Below are positions 29,019-37,727 of a stretch of DNA of 42,540 nt, piece by piece. Position 1 is the stretch's first letter. The number at the start of each line of letters is the position of its first letter. The DNA is from Candidatus Zixiibacteriota bacterium (lineage in GTDB: Bacteria > Zixibacteria > MSB-5A5 > GN15 > FEB-12). The stretch is taken from positions 1 through 42,540 of the forward strand of contig JAHOYZ010000011.1 in the NCBI GenBank assembly GCA_019038695.1, in the 5' to 3' direction. The notes under the pieces were generated by a model that searched no databases, was not told the DNA's origin, and worked only from the letters and a program-made list of their open reading frames with translations. The position numbers were made by a program, and so were the translations under genes.

Positions 29019-30164
29019 ATGGCATTCCGGATCAAGAAAGTTTCAATGGCGACCGTCACATTCTCGGCCGTCGTAGTATGGATAGGATTCTATGCCTGGC
29101 GGGTGATGTTCAACAACTTCGCCGTCGAAGTCTTCGATGCCTCCCCCACCGATGTCGGTCTCATCCAGGCCGCCCGAGAAATCCCCGGACTACTGGCCTT
29201 CGGCGTCGGAGCACTCGCATTATACATAACCGAATCCAAGATCGCGGCTCTTTCGATAATCACTATAGGTGTCGGCCTACTACTGTGTGGACTATCACCG
29301 GACCTGTTGATGCTGGGGTTGGCTACAGTCGTGATGTCGTTCGGTTTCCATTACTTTGAGCCAACCAACTCTTCACAACTGCTGATGCTTTCCAAATCGA
29401 GCGAACTCGGCCGTTCTCAGGGGAAACTTCAGTCCTGGGAATCACTGGCCGGGTTGATCGGGGCCGGACTGGTATTGACGCTGACATTGTATCTCAGTTT
29501 TCGCACAACGTTCTTTTTGATCGGTGGCCTGGTGAGCGTTATCGGACTATATCTTGTGGCGGCTCTGCCTGCCAACCGTACCGCGACCGAACACCGCAAG
29601 ATTCGAATCCAGAAGAAATACTGGCTGTACTATACACTATCATTTCTGCGCGGGTGTCGGAGACACATTTTTACAACTTTTGCGATATTCCTTCTGGTTA
29701 AGGTTCATCATCTCGGCATCACCGAGATTTCCATTCTAATGCTGGCTAATAGCGCCATTACAATTTTCACAAACCGTTGGCTCGGTCGCGCCAGTGACTC
29801 ACTGGGTGAGAAGGCTGTACTAGCCGGATGTTCGTTAATCCTCGTCTTTATCTTCTGTGGTTATGCCTTCGTGAGTTACTTGCCCGTGTTGATCGGTTTC
29901 TATATTGCCGACAACATCCTTTTTGCTTCGTCGATCGCGCTTAAGTCGTATCTGAGAAAAATATCAACGCCGCAGGACCTGACGAGTTGCCTGGCATTTG
30001 GCATGACTGCCAATCATATCACAGCTATCGTAATCCCTATCCTGGGTGGCATAGCCTGGGCAACATTTGGTTTTCAGACAACGTTCCTGGCAGGTGCTGC
30101 GATTGTGTTTATTGATATGCTCTTTGCTCTTAAGGTACCTGGGCAATTGGACGGGGGCCATTGA
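29019..30164 (+). CDS. Major facilitator superfamily transporter
   Basis: A 381-residue inner-membrane protein with about eleven or twelve hydrophobic helices, including WIGFYAWRVMFNNFAVEVF near the start, a central basic loop (ANRTATEHRKIRIQKKYW) between two six-helix halves, and the MFS-like loop NRWLGRASDSLGEKAVL between helices 8 and 9, which is a version of the GxLxDrxGrR motif. The substrate cannot be told. The frame extends upstream to 28890, but ATG at 29019 (MAFRIKKVS) starts just before the first helix. A second ATG at 29046 is possible; neither has a strong ribosome site. It converges with the phosphatase-superfamily gene at 30222. Confidence 0.82.
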   Translation: MAFRIKKVSMATVTFSAVVVWIGFYAWRVMFNNFAVEVFDASPTDVGLIQAAREIPGLLAFGVGALALYITESKIAALSIITIGVGLLLCGLSPDLLMLGLATVVMSFGFHYFEPTNSSQLLMLSKSSELGRSQGKLQSWESLAGLIGAGLVLTLTLYLSFRTTFFLIGGLVSVIGLYLVAALPANRTATEHRKIRIQKKYWLYYTLSFLRGCRRHIFTTFAIFLLVKVHHLGITEISILMLANSAITIFTNRWLGRASDSLGEKAVLAGCSLILVFIFCGYAFVSYLPVLIGFYIADNILFASSIALKSYLRKISTPQDLTSCLAFGMTANHITAIVIPILGGIAWATFGFQTTFLAGAAIVFIDMLFALKVPGQLDGGH

Positions 30165-30221
30165 AATCGTTGCAATGGAGCGATCGATTGCACTTTCGGA
30201 AGAGAGGTCGTCGCACTGCGA

Positions 30222-32111
30222 CTACATCAGACGCAACGACCCGATGCAATGGCCTTCAGAATCACGAATCGGTACCAACAGAATATTGTCAAAACCGTCA
30301 AGGATGGCCTCTTCAGGAATAGTCAAAGTATCTGTCTTTCGACCGGGCGTTTCTTTCCCATCCGATTCAAGAGATACAGTTGCAACTACGTCCTGATCCC
30401 GACAGAAGTACAAGTCGTACCGCCTCCCTCGATCAGCACCAAGTTCTATCTGCCGATTATGTCGCACACTAGAAAAAGTAACAAGCATTCCGTCTCGTTT
30501 GACAACATGCTCTGGCAAGTTATCGAAATCATCGTACTTCACTTCGTCGGGAGTACCCCAGGTCAGCGCTTCGCGAGTTATTGTCGTAAGCAAGTATGGA
30601 CTTTTCCACTTTGAGTAGAAACTTTGATTGGGGAGCATGTCGTACGAACACCCCAGGTATTCGTTTAAGATAAGGCGAAACGTATTTACGGGTGTGAGAC
30701 GATCATGCAGAAGACTGGAATCAATCCCTGGCATATACAAAGCATTCAGAATCGAGTACTTCTCCCTAAAGCAGTTTTTGTTCCATCCATTCCCACTGGC
30801 GCGGGACCTTGTTCCATGATCACCTTGAAATATAATGACGGGTGCAATATCAGATGATCGTTCAATAATGGTCTGTGCCAGGGTGGTTAATCGTGAGTTC
30901 AAGTAAGCCAACTGGTCGGCATAACTCGCCCGATACATTTCTTTGGTTCCACCTAGTTTCTCGTGGAACACCGGATCGTTGAGTGTGAAGGGCCATTCGG
31001 GATCCAGGTGATTACCCTGAGCATCGAACACAAATGGCGGATGTGGGCATAGAATATGGGCAAATACGAATTTCGGTGAGCTTGTCTGACAGACTAGTGG
31101 AAACTTATCCAAAACGGCAAGGACACGATCACGATGCTCTGCATAAGCAGTTTTTCTGGCTGGCACCATGAGAAGTACAGGAGTTGTAGATAACAGAAGT
31201 TGCTCAAACTCATCGACAAGACGCTCCCCGGAAATATAGACGTCTGCCTCTGTCATCTCAGTTGGGTAATGACCTGTCTCAAAAGCGACGATATCATAGC
31301 CAGCGTTCCTAAGCGTGCTTGTCAGCGTATTTTGCCTGATTCGATCCGACATCAATGTTCGGTCACCAGAAGATGGCTCCAGCCCATCAAGACTGTCGGC
31401 ATAATTTAGGTTAAGGGACGACACTAGGGATAATACAGTCTCTGGATAGTTGGAACGTGCCCGATCAACGACATAGAACCCCATATCTTCAAGACCATTC
31501 AGAAACTCCGAATTGTCGTGATCGAATACTTCCTTCAGAACATCGCTCCGGGTATAGGCATCACATACTATGTAATAAATGTCGGGCAGTTGGTCGGGCG
31601 GGTCACACTCAGTTCCGTCTGTTTCCAGAATGACGAGAGGTCCAGGGCGATCCGCCAGCACACTGCCAACACCCCATATTTGAATCAACACCAGGACAGT
31701 GGCGATCACATTGAGAGCACTTGTGATTCCATCCAATTCACGCCGTTGGCGAACAATAGACCAACCTCCGATTATCAGCAGTAAAATCCAGAAAACCAGC
31801 AGCATGATCCCGGATGTAATCTCCGAATCTCCGATCGTGATGCTGATCTCTGGTAATACGTTTTTAACATGACCAAAGGAGAAAAACAGCATAAGACTGA
31901 GAGTCGCGAACAAAGCTCCCTTCCGAAGATTTCGTAAGACGAGCGTAAAGAGAACTGTGACACCCAGAGAGATCGCAGCCACACCCCAGAGAACATCCAG
32001 CACTTCGTCCAGGACTAGTTCGTTTGCGTTCTGGGCAAAAAGGAACAAAACCGGAAACACCCCGAAGAGAACGGGGTGGATAGCGCCGTATTTTTTAATA
32101 AAACTGATCAC
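30222..32111 (-). CDS. Membrane-anchored alkaline-phosphatase-superfamily (sulfatase-like) enzyme
   Basis: A 629-residue protein with about five N-terminal membrane helices (12-30, 42-60, 66-84, 102-120, 134-151) and a large outer catalytic domain. Metal-site candidates are D184 in YIVCDAYTRSD, H352 and H357 in FAHILCPHPPF, and D431-H432 in FQGDHGTRS; T225 in SNYPETVLSL is a possible nucleophile. The topology resembles LTA synthase and other envelope phosphoglycerol or phosphoethanolamine transferases, but the specific substrate is unknown; a phosphodiesterase or sulfatase is also possible. ATG overlaps the stop of the methyltransferase gene by four bases (ATGA), so the two are translationally coupled. 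The last part (about 525-629) has no motif I recognise. Confidence 0.78.
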   Translation of the reverse strand: MISFIKKYGAIHPVLFGVFPVLFLFAQNANELVLDEVLDVLWGVAAISLGVTVLFTLVLRNLRKGALFATLSLMLFFSFGHVKNVLPEISITIGDSEITSGIMLLVFWILLLIIGGWSIVRQRRELDGITSALNVIATVLVLIQIWGVGSVLADRPGPLVILETDGTECDPPDQLPDIYYIVCDAYTRSDVLKEVFDHDNSEFLNGLEDMGFYVVDRARSNYPETVLSLVSSLNLNYADSLDGLEPSSGDRTLMSDRIRQNTLTSTLRNAGYDIVAFETGHYPTEMTEADVYISGERLVDEFEQLLLSTTPVLLMVPARKTAYAEHRDRVLAVLDKFPLVCQTSSPKFVFAHILCPHPPFVFDAQGNHLDPEWPFTLNDPVFHEKLGGTKEMYRASYADQLAYLNSRLTTLAQTIIERSSDIAPVIIFQGDHGTRSRASGNGWNKNCFREKYSILNALYMPGIDSSLLHDRLTPVNTFRLILNEYLGCSYDMLPNQSFYSKWKSPYLLTTITREALTWGTPDEVKYDDFDNLPEHVVKRDGMLVTFSSVRHNRQIELGADRGRRYDLYFCRDQDVVATVSLESDGKETPGRKTDTLTIPEEAILDGFDNILLVPIRDSEGHCIGSLRLM

Positions 32112-33493
32112 AGTCTGGTCATTAGATAAAGGGTTCGTTTGCTGTCACGGATGGGGCTTGTTTGCTTGATATGGAAATGGTCGGAGAAAGCTTTTTCGAA
32201 ATGGGCGCGATCATAGTCCGGAAACACATCTTCGCGGTTAGCCAGCATGCGTTGAATTTGGGAGTCTTCTTTGGGAACAAACTCGATTATCAACGCACGG
32301 CCAATTTCACCGAAAAAACGGCTGATATCACTCAGAGGAACATTGTTCCCGATAGCCAGATGGTGTACCAAAGCCAACGCCATAACCAGGTCGGCCGGAC
32401 CGCGTTGGCGCAATGACATCCTTTCCCGATGCGCCCATCCGAGATCAGGGCTGGGGTTGCTCAAGTCCAGCATCAACGGAAGAAGAAGGTCATCGCCCTT
32501 TTTTCTGCATTCGAGATAATTGGCTTCGACAGCAGAGGAATCCATATCAAATGCTACTGTGTAGGCGCCGCGCTCGGAGGCCAGGCGACTGAACAGACCA
32601 GTGTTGGCACCCATGTCCCAGACTGATATCGGTGTCATGACATTCAGGGACTCCGAAACGAGTTGCCTTTTGTGATCAAGCGCCTCCCGACTATAGTTCG
32701 TGTCGGAATAATAATCCCCCCAGACCGTGTTACCGGGTGACCATTTCAATTTTCTAATTCTGGTTTCCAGTGAATCGATCAGCCCTAGTAGACCGCGTTT
32801 GCTCATTACCCCTTTCCCACCGGTTGTAGTACCCTTGTCGGCAGCTCGTCGCTGGCTCGCGGCGTGCAGGTGGATGTTAGTTAGCAGGGAGAAAGTCATC
32901 CATGTCCTGCGTGGCAGCAACTTGCTGGTCAGGTCAAGGGGTATGCCGTCGATATTAACCCGCAGCAACTGTCCCAGCCTGATATCACAGTAAGCCATCA
33001 GGGCTAACGGAGCAAGGAAATGACGACAGAACTGATTATAAGCAACCCAGGGTGTTCCTTCTTCATAACGGTCGAAGGAAAGATTATCGATCAGTACCGG
33101 TTTCCCTTTGAGAAATTGAATGTTATACGCACTCGCATCCTTAAGCGACATACCGTGTTCAAGGGCGAGCTTCTGGATAGCAAGAGTTGTCAGGGCAGAG
33201 TCTTTAAGCTGGCCAAAACACCATTCGTATGGGTACGAAACGAAGGGTACTTCCTCTGGTTTCAGAATACGATCAGCCGTCTCAGGATCATGAGGAGGTA
33301 TATCAACCTCCTCGAATGACACAACCAATCCCTTGCCGACAAGCGATTCATGCAATCCGGAACTGGTCAATAATTCGAAGTTCTCACGATACTCAGAATT
33401 GACCTGCCGATAGAGTTGCCCCTCCCTAAAGAACACAAAACCTGAAGGGTCGCGAAAAGATCCGGCTACACGCTCGTCACGAAGTGGTGTCAT
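32108..33493 (-). CDS. NoeA-like SAM-dependent methyltransferase with kinase-like N-terminal motif
   Basis: A 461-residue protein. The C-terminal half is a class I methyltransferase: motif I VWDMGANTGLFS (291-302), an acidic end of strand 2 (AFDMD, 314-318), and ADLVMALALVHHLA (367-380). The N-terminal half contains D119-x4-N124 (KDASAYN) and D136 (LIDNLSF), which matches the spacing of the catalytic loop and metal-binding Asp of protein-kinase-like phosphotransferases; that relation is my inference. The whole resembles the nodulation protein NoeA-type family. ATG at 33493 is used because the frame's first codon at 33526 is TTG deep inside the preceding gene. It overlaps the upstream small membrane gene by 17 bases and the downstream phosphatase-like gene by 4. 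Confidence 0.75.
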   Translation of the reverse strand: MTPLRDERVAGSFRDPSGFVFFREGQLYRQVNSEYRENFELLTSSGLHESLVGKGLVVSFEEVDIPPHDPETADRILKPEEVPFVSYPYEWCFGQLKDSALTTLAIQKLALEHGMSLKDASAYNIQFLKGKPVLIDNLSFDRYEEGTPWVAYNQFCRHFLAPLALMAYCDIRLGQLLRVNIDGIPLDLTSKLLPRRTWMTFSLLTNIHLHAASQRRAADKGTTTGGKGVMSKRGLLGLIDSLETRIRKLKWSPGNTVWGDYYSDTNYSREALDHKRQLVSESLNVMTPISVWDMGANTGLFSRLASERGAYTVAFDMDSSAVEANYLECRKKGDDLLLPLMLDLSNPSPDLGWAHRERMSLRQRGPADLVMALALVHHLAIGNNVPLSDISRFFGEIGRALIIEFVPKEDSQIQRMLANREDVFPDYDRAHFEKAFSDHFHIKQTSPIRDSKRTLYLMTRL

Positions 33494-33713
33494 CGTCTCG
33501 TTTGGATCGGGAGAATAAAGTGGCAATAAACAAACTAACTCGTTTCCAGTATATCTTCAGTGTGAAAAGTGCGCCCAGTAAACCCGCCAGTAAAATCTGG
33601 ATCAGGTAGCTACCTGTCGACGGATCAACGTAGGCGTGAGCATCATCTGTTAGTAATAGCATAATGGTAAACCCGCCAATCAGGCGGGATATTAACAAAC
33701 CGACGTTACGCAT
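33477..33713 (-). CDS. Small membrane protein with YVDPSTGS motif
   Basis: A 78-residue protein with an N-terminal signal or membrane segment (LLISRLIGGFTIMLLL), the motif AYVDPSTGSYLIQ (27-39), a second hydrophobic helix (ILLAGLLGALFTLKIYW) and a basic, charged tail (SRSKRDDD). Short proteins with a Y-[IV]-D-P-x-T-G-S segment occur beside surface-polysaccharide or membrane transferase genes in many bacteria as far as I recall, with no known function. It starts with GGAGGG 7 bases upstream and is the first gene of the three-gene cassette with the methyltransferase and the phosphatase-like enzyme. Confidence 0.75.
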   Translation of the reverse strand: MRNVGLLISRLIGGFTIMLLLTDDAHAYVDPSTGSYLIQILLAGLLGALFTLKIYWKRVSLFIATLFSRSKRDDDTTS

Positions 33714-33873
33714 TAGAATCCCTCCACAGATGAAGCAGACGCGACCGAGAATACATCAGCCGTTCCCGAAACGACCGTTTTCCGATAAACAATCACTTTG
33801 TACAATCCCTGCGGAACAACATAGAAGCCGTCAATACCGAGAACAAGGTTTTTATGACTCTGGCGTGAAGGTG

Positions 33874-33914
33874 TAAGAAAAAAAGGACTCTCTTCACCGT
33901 GAAGAGAGTCCTTT
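33874..33914 (-). terminator. Rho-independent terminator of the minor-pilin operon
   Basis: A perfect 14-base inverted repeat, AGGACTCTCTTCAC (33884-33897) and its complement (33899-33912), with a one-base centre, so the loop opens to a few bases. On the minus strand a run of T residues follows. It lies about 35 bases after the last pilin gene. Confidence 0.9.
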
Positions 33915-33947
33915 AGTTTCGAGTGGAATTGACCAACTGAATAAAGT

Positions 33948-35120
33948 CTACAGAGTCTCAATCCATGCTACGGCAATCATTTCTCCCGTAGTCCCTTTGG
34001 TGAAGCTGCCAAGCATTCGGTCGAAGTGAAAACATGCGCCTTTATCGAGCTTGATCGTGTTACCCACCAGTGACCCGAAAGCCTGGGTCGTCTGGTCGTA
34101 TTGAATATGGGCATTGGGACCATAGAAAGCGCCGTAGAAAATGTTGTCCTGATTAAACGTGAGAGCTGAACCTCGTGAGAATATCATGAGATCAGATGGC
34201 GCTCCTCCATCATTCATAGTCGACGCTTGATCCAGGTGAATATCACCGTTGACGTATATGGTCACATTTGCACCTGGAGCTAATGACAGGTTCGAGCCTT
34301 GCCCCAGGGAAATATCATTGAAGTAATATACGCCCGACGATAGCACGATATTGGAGTAGGAACCGGCGGTAAGATCCTTGGTTCCGTTATTGTAGGTAAA
34401 TCCACTACCTGTTATTCCGATAGTCGCGATGCTGTTTGTACGAGCCCAATCGTATTCGGAACTCGGAATTAGATCGAGGTCCACCGAATCAACCGTTGAA
34501 CTCGTGTCACCATTAACGACATTGCCGCTTCCCAAAGTAATACCGCCCGCGGTAGCAACATTGATACTCCCACCAAAGTTGACATCTTTCGATGAACCGA
34601 TTGTACCGTTCGAACCAATATCCCCCATAGAATCCAGGACAGTGGTCGCATAGGTCCCTGAGTCAGAGTTGTAGGAGTCGGTACAAGTGTTTCGATCGAA
34701 GAATATCCCGGCATCAGCGAATAGCCCAAAGCTAAAGGGGGTTTTGTAAACCGGTATCGTCTCGTACTCGACGGCTGCTGCACCACCATCAACTACCGCG
34801 GTAGACGTAATCAGGACCGTATCAAATAACGTGCTGTCACCAGTCGAATCAACTAGCGTTACCGTATAGAATCCACCGCCATATTTGACATTGGTGAATC
34901 CAGCTCGCCAGGTATCGTCTGTATTTAGCGTGACGAGAGCCATTTTCACGCCAGCTTCGGCTACGTAGAAAGCACCTTTAGCGGTGGCGTCATTGCCCGC
35001 AAGATCAATGTCGGTGTTCGTCTTGTCTATTGCCGCCAGTCCCAGCAGACTGAGCATACCCAGAAGCATCAGGGCAATGAGCAGAGCACTGCCTTTCTGG
35101 TTGAATAATATTGATATCAT
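33948..35120 (-). CDS. PilX-like minor pilin with beta-rich C-terminal domain (copy 1)
   Basis: A 390-residue protein of the PilX N-terminal family. NQKGSALLIALMLLGMLSLLGLAAIDKTNTDIDLAGN (start of this run only: NQKGSALLIALMLL) gives a short leader, one hydrophobic helix and the conserved AFYVAEAG segment. Residues about 130-390 form a beta-rich region with glycine repeats (SGNVVNGD, YFNDISLGQGSNLSLAPG, GNTIKLDKGACFHFD) similar to the DUF7305 domains found after PilX. It is a close paralogue of the upstream gene. GGAG lies 7 bases before ATG. Roles of minor pilins are in pilus assembly, adhesion or surface sensing. Confidence 0.82.
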   Translation of the reverse strand: MISILFNQKGSALLIALMLLGMLSLLGLAAIDKTNTDIDLAGNDATAKGAFYVAEAGVKMALVTLNTDDTWRAGFTNVKYGGGFYTVTLVDSTGDSTLFDTVLITSTAVVDGGAAAVEYETIPVYKTPFSFGLFADAGIFFDRNTCTDSYNSDSGTYATTVLDSMGDIGSNGTIGSSKDVNFGGSINVATAGGITLGSGNVVNGDTSSTVDSVDLDLIPSSEYDWARTNSIATIGITGSGFTYNNGTKDLTAGSYSNIVLSSGVYYFNDISLGQGSNLSLAPGANVTIYVNGDIHLDQASTMNDGGAPSDLMIFSRGSALTFNQDNIFYGAFYGPNAHIQYDQTTQAFGSLVGNTIKLDKGACFHFDRMLGSFTKGTTGEMIAVAWIETL

Positions 35121-35214
35121 ACTTCTTCTCCGCCTTTCATAATATCTCGGTATCGATCTACCTCATCCAACTAAGGTTCCATGATTTGGACTTCTGAAGC
35201 CTTCTCATAAATTG

Positions 35215-36372
35215 CTAAAGCTCTTTGAATCCAACCACTTCCATACCTCCCGACCCGGAAAGAGTTTTCTTCCCAAGGTTGCGATCGTAATGGAAATTGG
35301 CGCTATTGTGAGCTACAATAGTATTTGCCGCGATGGATCCATAGAATTCTCCCGAGTTCCGCAAGTCGGCATCACCGTCGGGAGAATAGAAGGCTGCCGC
35401 AATATCACCACTGTTCTTAAGAACGAAATCCCCCTGAGAATATATAACGAGGTCAGATGGATCACCGCCTGAATTCATAGATGAAGAATTCTTCATCTCA
35501 ATATCACCAGTAATATAGATAGTGACCTCTGCACCACTGGGAATGGATATCGAAGCGGAGTTCTTGAGGATGATACTTGAGAAGTAGTAAACCCCTCCAT
35601 CAAGCACCAGGTTGCCAGAGCTAATAAGAGCGTTAGTGGCTGGATTGTAACTATAACTGCCGCTAATTCCCGCCGGAGCATTGCTGTTGGTCTCAGCCCA
35701 GGTGAACTCCGAGGCTGGGATTTCGGGCAGTTCCTGATCGGGGGCAGTATCGGATATTGTCCCGGTAACAGTGGCACCCGGGTTGACATCCGCTCCACCA
35801 ACCAGGGAAGTTGCCACGTCCCCCCCAATGACGGCACCGTTCTTGACAATGATGTTACCGTTGGAACCAACATTGGAGTCCGTGTTAAGCCGCGTCGCCC
35901 AGTAGCTACCAGAATCGGAGTTATACGAATCGGTAACAAAACTGTTGCGAACATCCACCTCGTCATCGGCAAACATTGCCCATCCAAAAGGATGAACCTC
36001 GCCGGGAGCTACTACCAACTGCACCATCGCCGAAGCTTCAGATGTCATACCTTGCGAAAGCAAAATAACCGTATCCACCAAAGTTGGATCTACGGTCGAA
36101 TCGGTCAGAGTAACAATGTACTGACCATCGCCGAAACTGACTCCTGGGAAACCAGTTCTCCAGGTAGCGTCGGCGAGCAACTCAACATACGCACATTTGA
36201 CTCCTGTTTCGGCAATATAGAAAGCCTGTTCTGCCTGCACATGGTTGCCCGCAAGATCGATGTCGGTGTTCGTCTTTTCTATTGCCGTCACACCCAGCAA
36301 AGTAAGCATGGATAAAAGCATCAGGGCAATGAGCAGAGCACTGCCCTTCTGGTTCATTATCTTTAAATTCAT
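35215..36372 (-). CDS. PilX-like minor pilin with beta-rich C-terminal domain (copy 2)
   Basis: A 385-residue paralogue of the next gene: identical leader core NQKGSALLIALMLL, then TNTDIDLAGN and AFYIAETG. The C-terminal region again is beta-rich, with VYYFSSIILKNSASISIPSG and SIAANTIVAHNSANFHYDR-type repeats, so the pair arose by duplication and then diverged mostly in the middle. AGGAG is 8 bases before ATG at 36372. There is a spacer of 94 bases to copy 1 and 15 bases to the pilW-like gene. Confidence 0.82.
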   Translation of the reverse strand: MNLKIMNQKGSALLIALMLLSMLTLLGVTAIEKTNTDIDLAGNHVQAEQAFYIAETGVKCAYVELLADATWRTGFPGVSFGDGQYIVTLTDSTVDPTLVDTVILLSQGMTSEASAMVQLVVAPGEVHPFGWAMFADDEVDVRNSFVTDSYNSDSGSYWATRLNTDSNVGSNGNIIVKNGAVIGGDVATSLVGGADVNPGATVTGTISDTAPDQELPEIPASEFTWAETNSNAPAGISGSYSYNPATNALISSGNLVLDGGVYYFSSIILKNSASISIPSGAEVTIYITGDIEMKNSSSMNSGGDPSDLVIYSQGDFVLKNSGDIAAAFYSPDGDADLRNSGEFYGSIAANTIVAHNSANFHYDRNLGKKTLSGSGGMEVVGFKEL

Positions 36373-36387
36373 GATTCGTACTCCTGA

Positions 36388-36960
36388 TCACAGCGTAACG
36401 TTGCGTAAAGTAACCGACTCGACACTGGTTAGTGTTCTGACACCATCGTTGGAGTTGAAATCTTCATCAGGCCGACCCGTTTGTACGACGAGGGTTACCT
36501 GGATCAAAGAGGCACTTGATGCCACATATGAAATACTCTGGACCAGTCCTGAATACATTTCCGGAGGATTGCTGTTGACTCTTTTCATTAGCTTCTTGGG
36601 TCGCAGACCCACCGGTAATTGAGCCACCTCGAAGGCTTCATCACCGTTGTAATCTTCCAGATAGTACAAGACGCTATCCACCGGATTTGTATCACTGAAA
36701 AATATCAACAAGCTATCATTGCCGATCCGGTAGGGTACGTGAGTGCCAACTTTGTATCCGGCCGAGCGCAAAGTCTTGGTGATCTCCTGAATCGTGTTCC
36801 GCGAGTTCTGCTGTAGATCGGAAATATCGCTCTGAGCAATCGATTGATTGTGCATCTTGATATAGAAGTTGTATCCGGCTGCTGTCATGATGCCCGTTAT
36901 AAACAGAGCTGCTAACAGTTCAATAATCGTATGTCCAGTCGTTTCGCTTAATATCCTCAT
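36388..36960 (-). CDS. PilW-like prepilin
   Basis: A 190-residue type IV prepilin. TTGHTIIELLAALFITGIM shows the class III prepilin leader: Gly followed by a hydrophobic helix with Glu at position +5. DISDLQQNSRNTIQEITKTLRSAGYK is the PilW-type segment after the helix. It would be cleaved by PilD-type peptidase and inserted in a pilus or pseudopilus tip complex. It lies 18 bases after the pilV-like gene. Confidence 0.82.
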   Translation of the reverse strand: MRILSETTGHTIIELLAALFITGIMTAAGYNFYIKMHNQSIAQSDISDLQQNSRNTIQEITKTLRSAGYKVGTHVPYRIGNDSLLIFFSDTNPVDSVLYYLEDYNGDEAFEVAQLPVGLRPKKLMKRVNSNPPEMYSGLVQSISYVASSASLIQVTLVVQTGRPDEDFNSNDGVRTLTSVESVTLRNVTL

Positions 36961-36978
36961 GGCATCCTTCCGATCTCA

Positions 36979-37374
36979 CTAGTCCTTTAGAATCAGCGTC
37001 GTATAGTTACGAGAGTGCGGTATGTTCTGAAAATCCGTCCACGTTACGTCTACATCTATGCAATAGACCCCATCGGGGAGCGTAGAATCGGTGGTGTTAT
37101 CCCAGATACGAGTAGATCGATTGAATCGATTCCTGAGTCCTTTAACCACAAATTCCACGGGAATCCCAGGTATCGAATCCTGTGCCGTGTAGAACTCTAT
37201 TTGCTGCTTGATGAGATTAACTGCTGTGGAAGTGTCACGCGCAATGACATTTCCTTCGACTGAAGTCACAAGCAACGGAGCAAGACCCATGAGACCGATA
37301 GCAACAACTATCATAGCCACCATGACCTCAAGAAGACCTACGCCTGTATTATTACAAATCTTGAGTTGTCCCAT
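36979..37374 (-). CDS. PilV-like prepilin
   Basis: A 131-residue prepilin with the leader and helix NNTGVGLLEVMVAMIVVAIG (Gly, then Glu at +5), followed by LAPLLVTSVEGNVIARDTSTAVNLIKQQIE typical of PilV. It is the first gene of the minor-pilin operon: pilV, pilW, pilX2, pilX1. AAGGGAAC lies just upstream of ATG at 37374. No pilus motor, secretin or major pilin gene is in the window. Confidence 0.82.
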   Translation of the reverse strand: MGQLKICNNTGVGLLEVMVAMIVVAIGLMGLAPLLVTSVEGNVIARDTSTAVNLIKQQIEFYTAQDSIPGIPVEFVVKGLRNRFNRSTRIWDNTTDSTLPDGVYCIDVDVTWTDFQNIPHSRNYTTLILKD

Positions 37375-37423
37375 AATCAGTTCCCTTTTGAGGATTTCTT
37401 ATCTAATTCTGTTAGTCTCTTAA

Positions 37424-37438
37424 GCAAATCATCTGCCA
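37424..37438 (-). promoter_or_regulatory. Sigma-54-like -24/-12 promoter for the minor-pilin operon
   Basis: On the minus strand the sequence CTGGCAGATGATTTGCTT keeps TGG at -24, GC at -12 and exactly 10 bases between GG and GC, matching YTGGCAC-N5-TTGCW apart from two inner bases. The predicted start near 37412 leaves a leader of about 38 bases before pilV. Pilin genes in several bacteria are sigma-54-dependent. Confidence 0.45.
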
Positions 37439-37474
37439 GAGTATAGCCCACCAACACCACCTTCCTATCTTATG

Positions 37475-37503
37475 GTCTTGCAACGTGATAGCGTCTCGCA
37501 ACG
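37475..37503. repeat. Direct repeats upstream of the pilin promoter
   Basis: GTCTTGCAACG (37475-37485) and GTCTCGCAACG (37493-37503) are 18 bases apart. They lie roughly 60 to 90 bases upstream of the predicted sigma-54 start, where an enhancer-binding activator would bind. The remainder of the gene-free stretch 37375-37727 is AT-rich and shows no other convincing gene; a 27-codon frame (37377-37460) overlaps the promoter. Confidence 0.45.
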
Positions 37504-37727
37504 AGAAATATATGGCTATAGATAGCGAAACTAAGTGGTGTGTACGCCAACCTGAGTAGGATTTCCACCACTATTTTAGATATAATTGTACATAATTCCT
37601 CTCAAGCAGGGCCGGATCCAGCCTAAAAACGGGGCTACTAAATTCAGGGTTAATTGTGATTGTGCTAGAGATTTGGCCATCTTATCTTTGAAAAACATAC
37701 ATACAAATAGGTGTACGAGTTTGAATC

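Noticed and set aside
33713-33961. A minus-strand open frame of 82 codons between the pilin terminator and the small membrane protein, whose stop overlaps the next ATG (TAATG).
   Set aside because: Its only ATG lies upstream of the terminator hairpin, so most of it would not be transcribed from the small-protein promoter side. No start codon with a ribosome site follows the hairpin, and no family match is visible. A decayed gene fragment remains possible.
37377-37460. A 27-codon minus-strand frame with AGGAAG upstream, ending 2 bases before pilV.
   Set aside because: It needs a GTG or TTG start and overlaps the sigma-54-like promoter, which fits the pilin context better. No conservation can be tested here.
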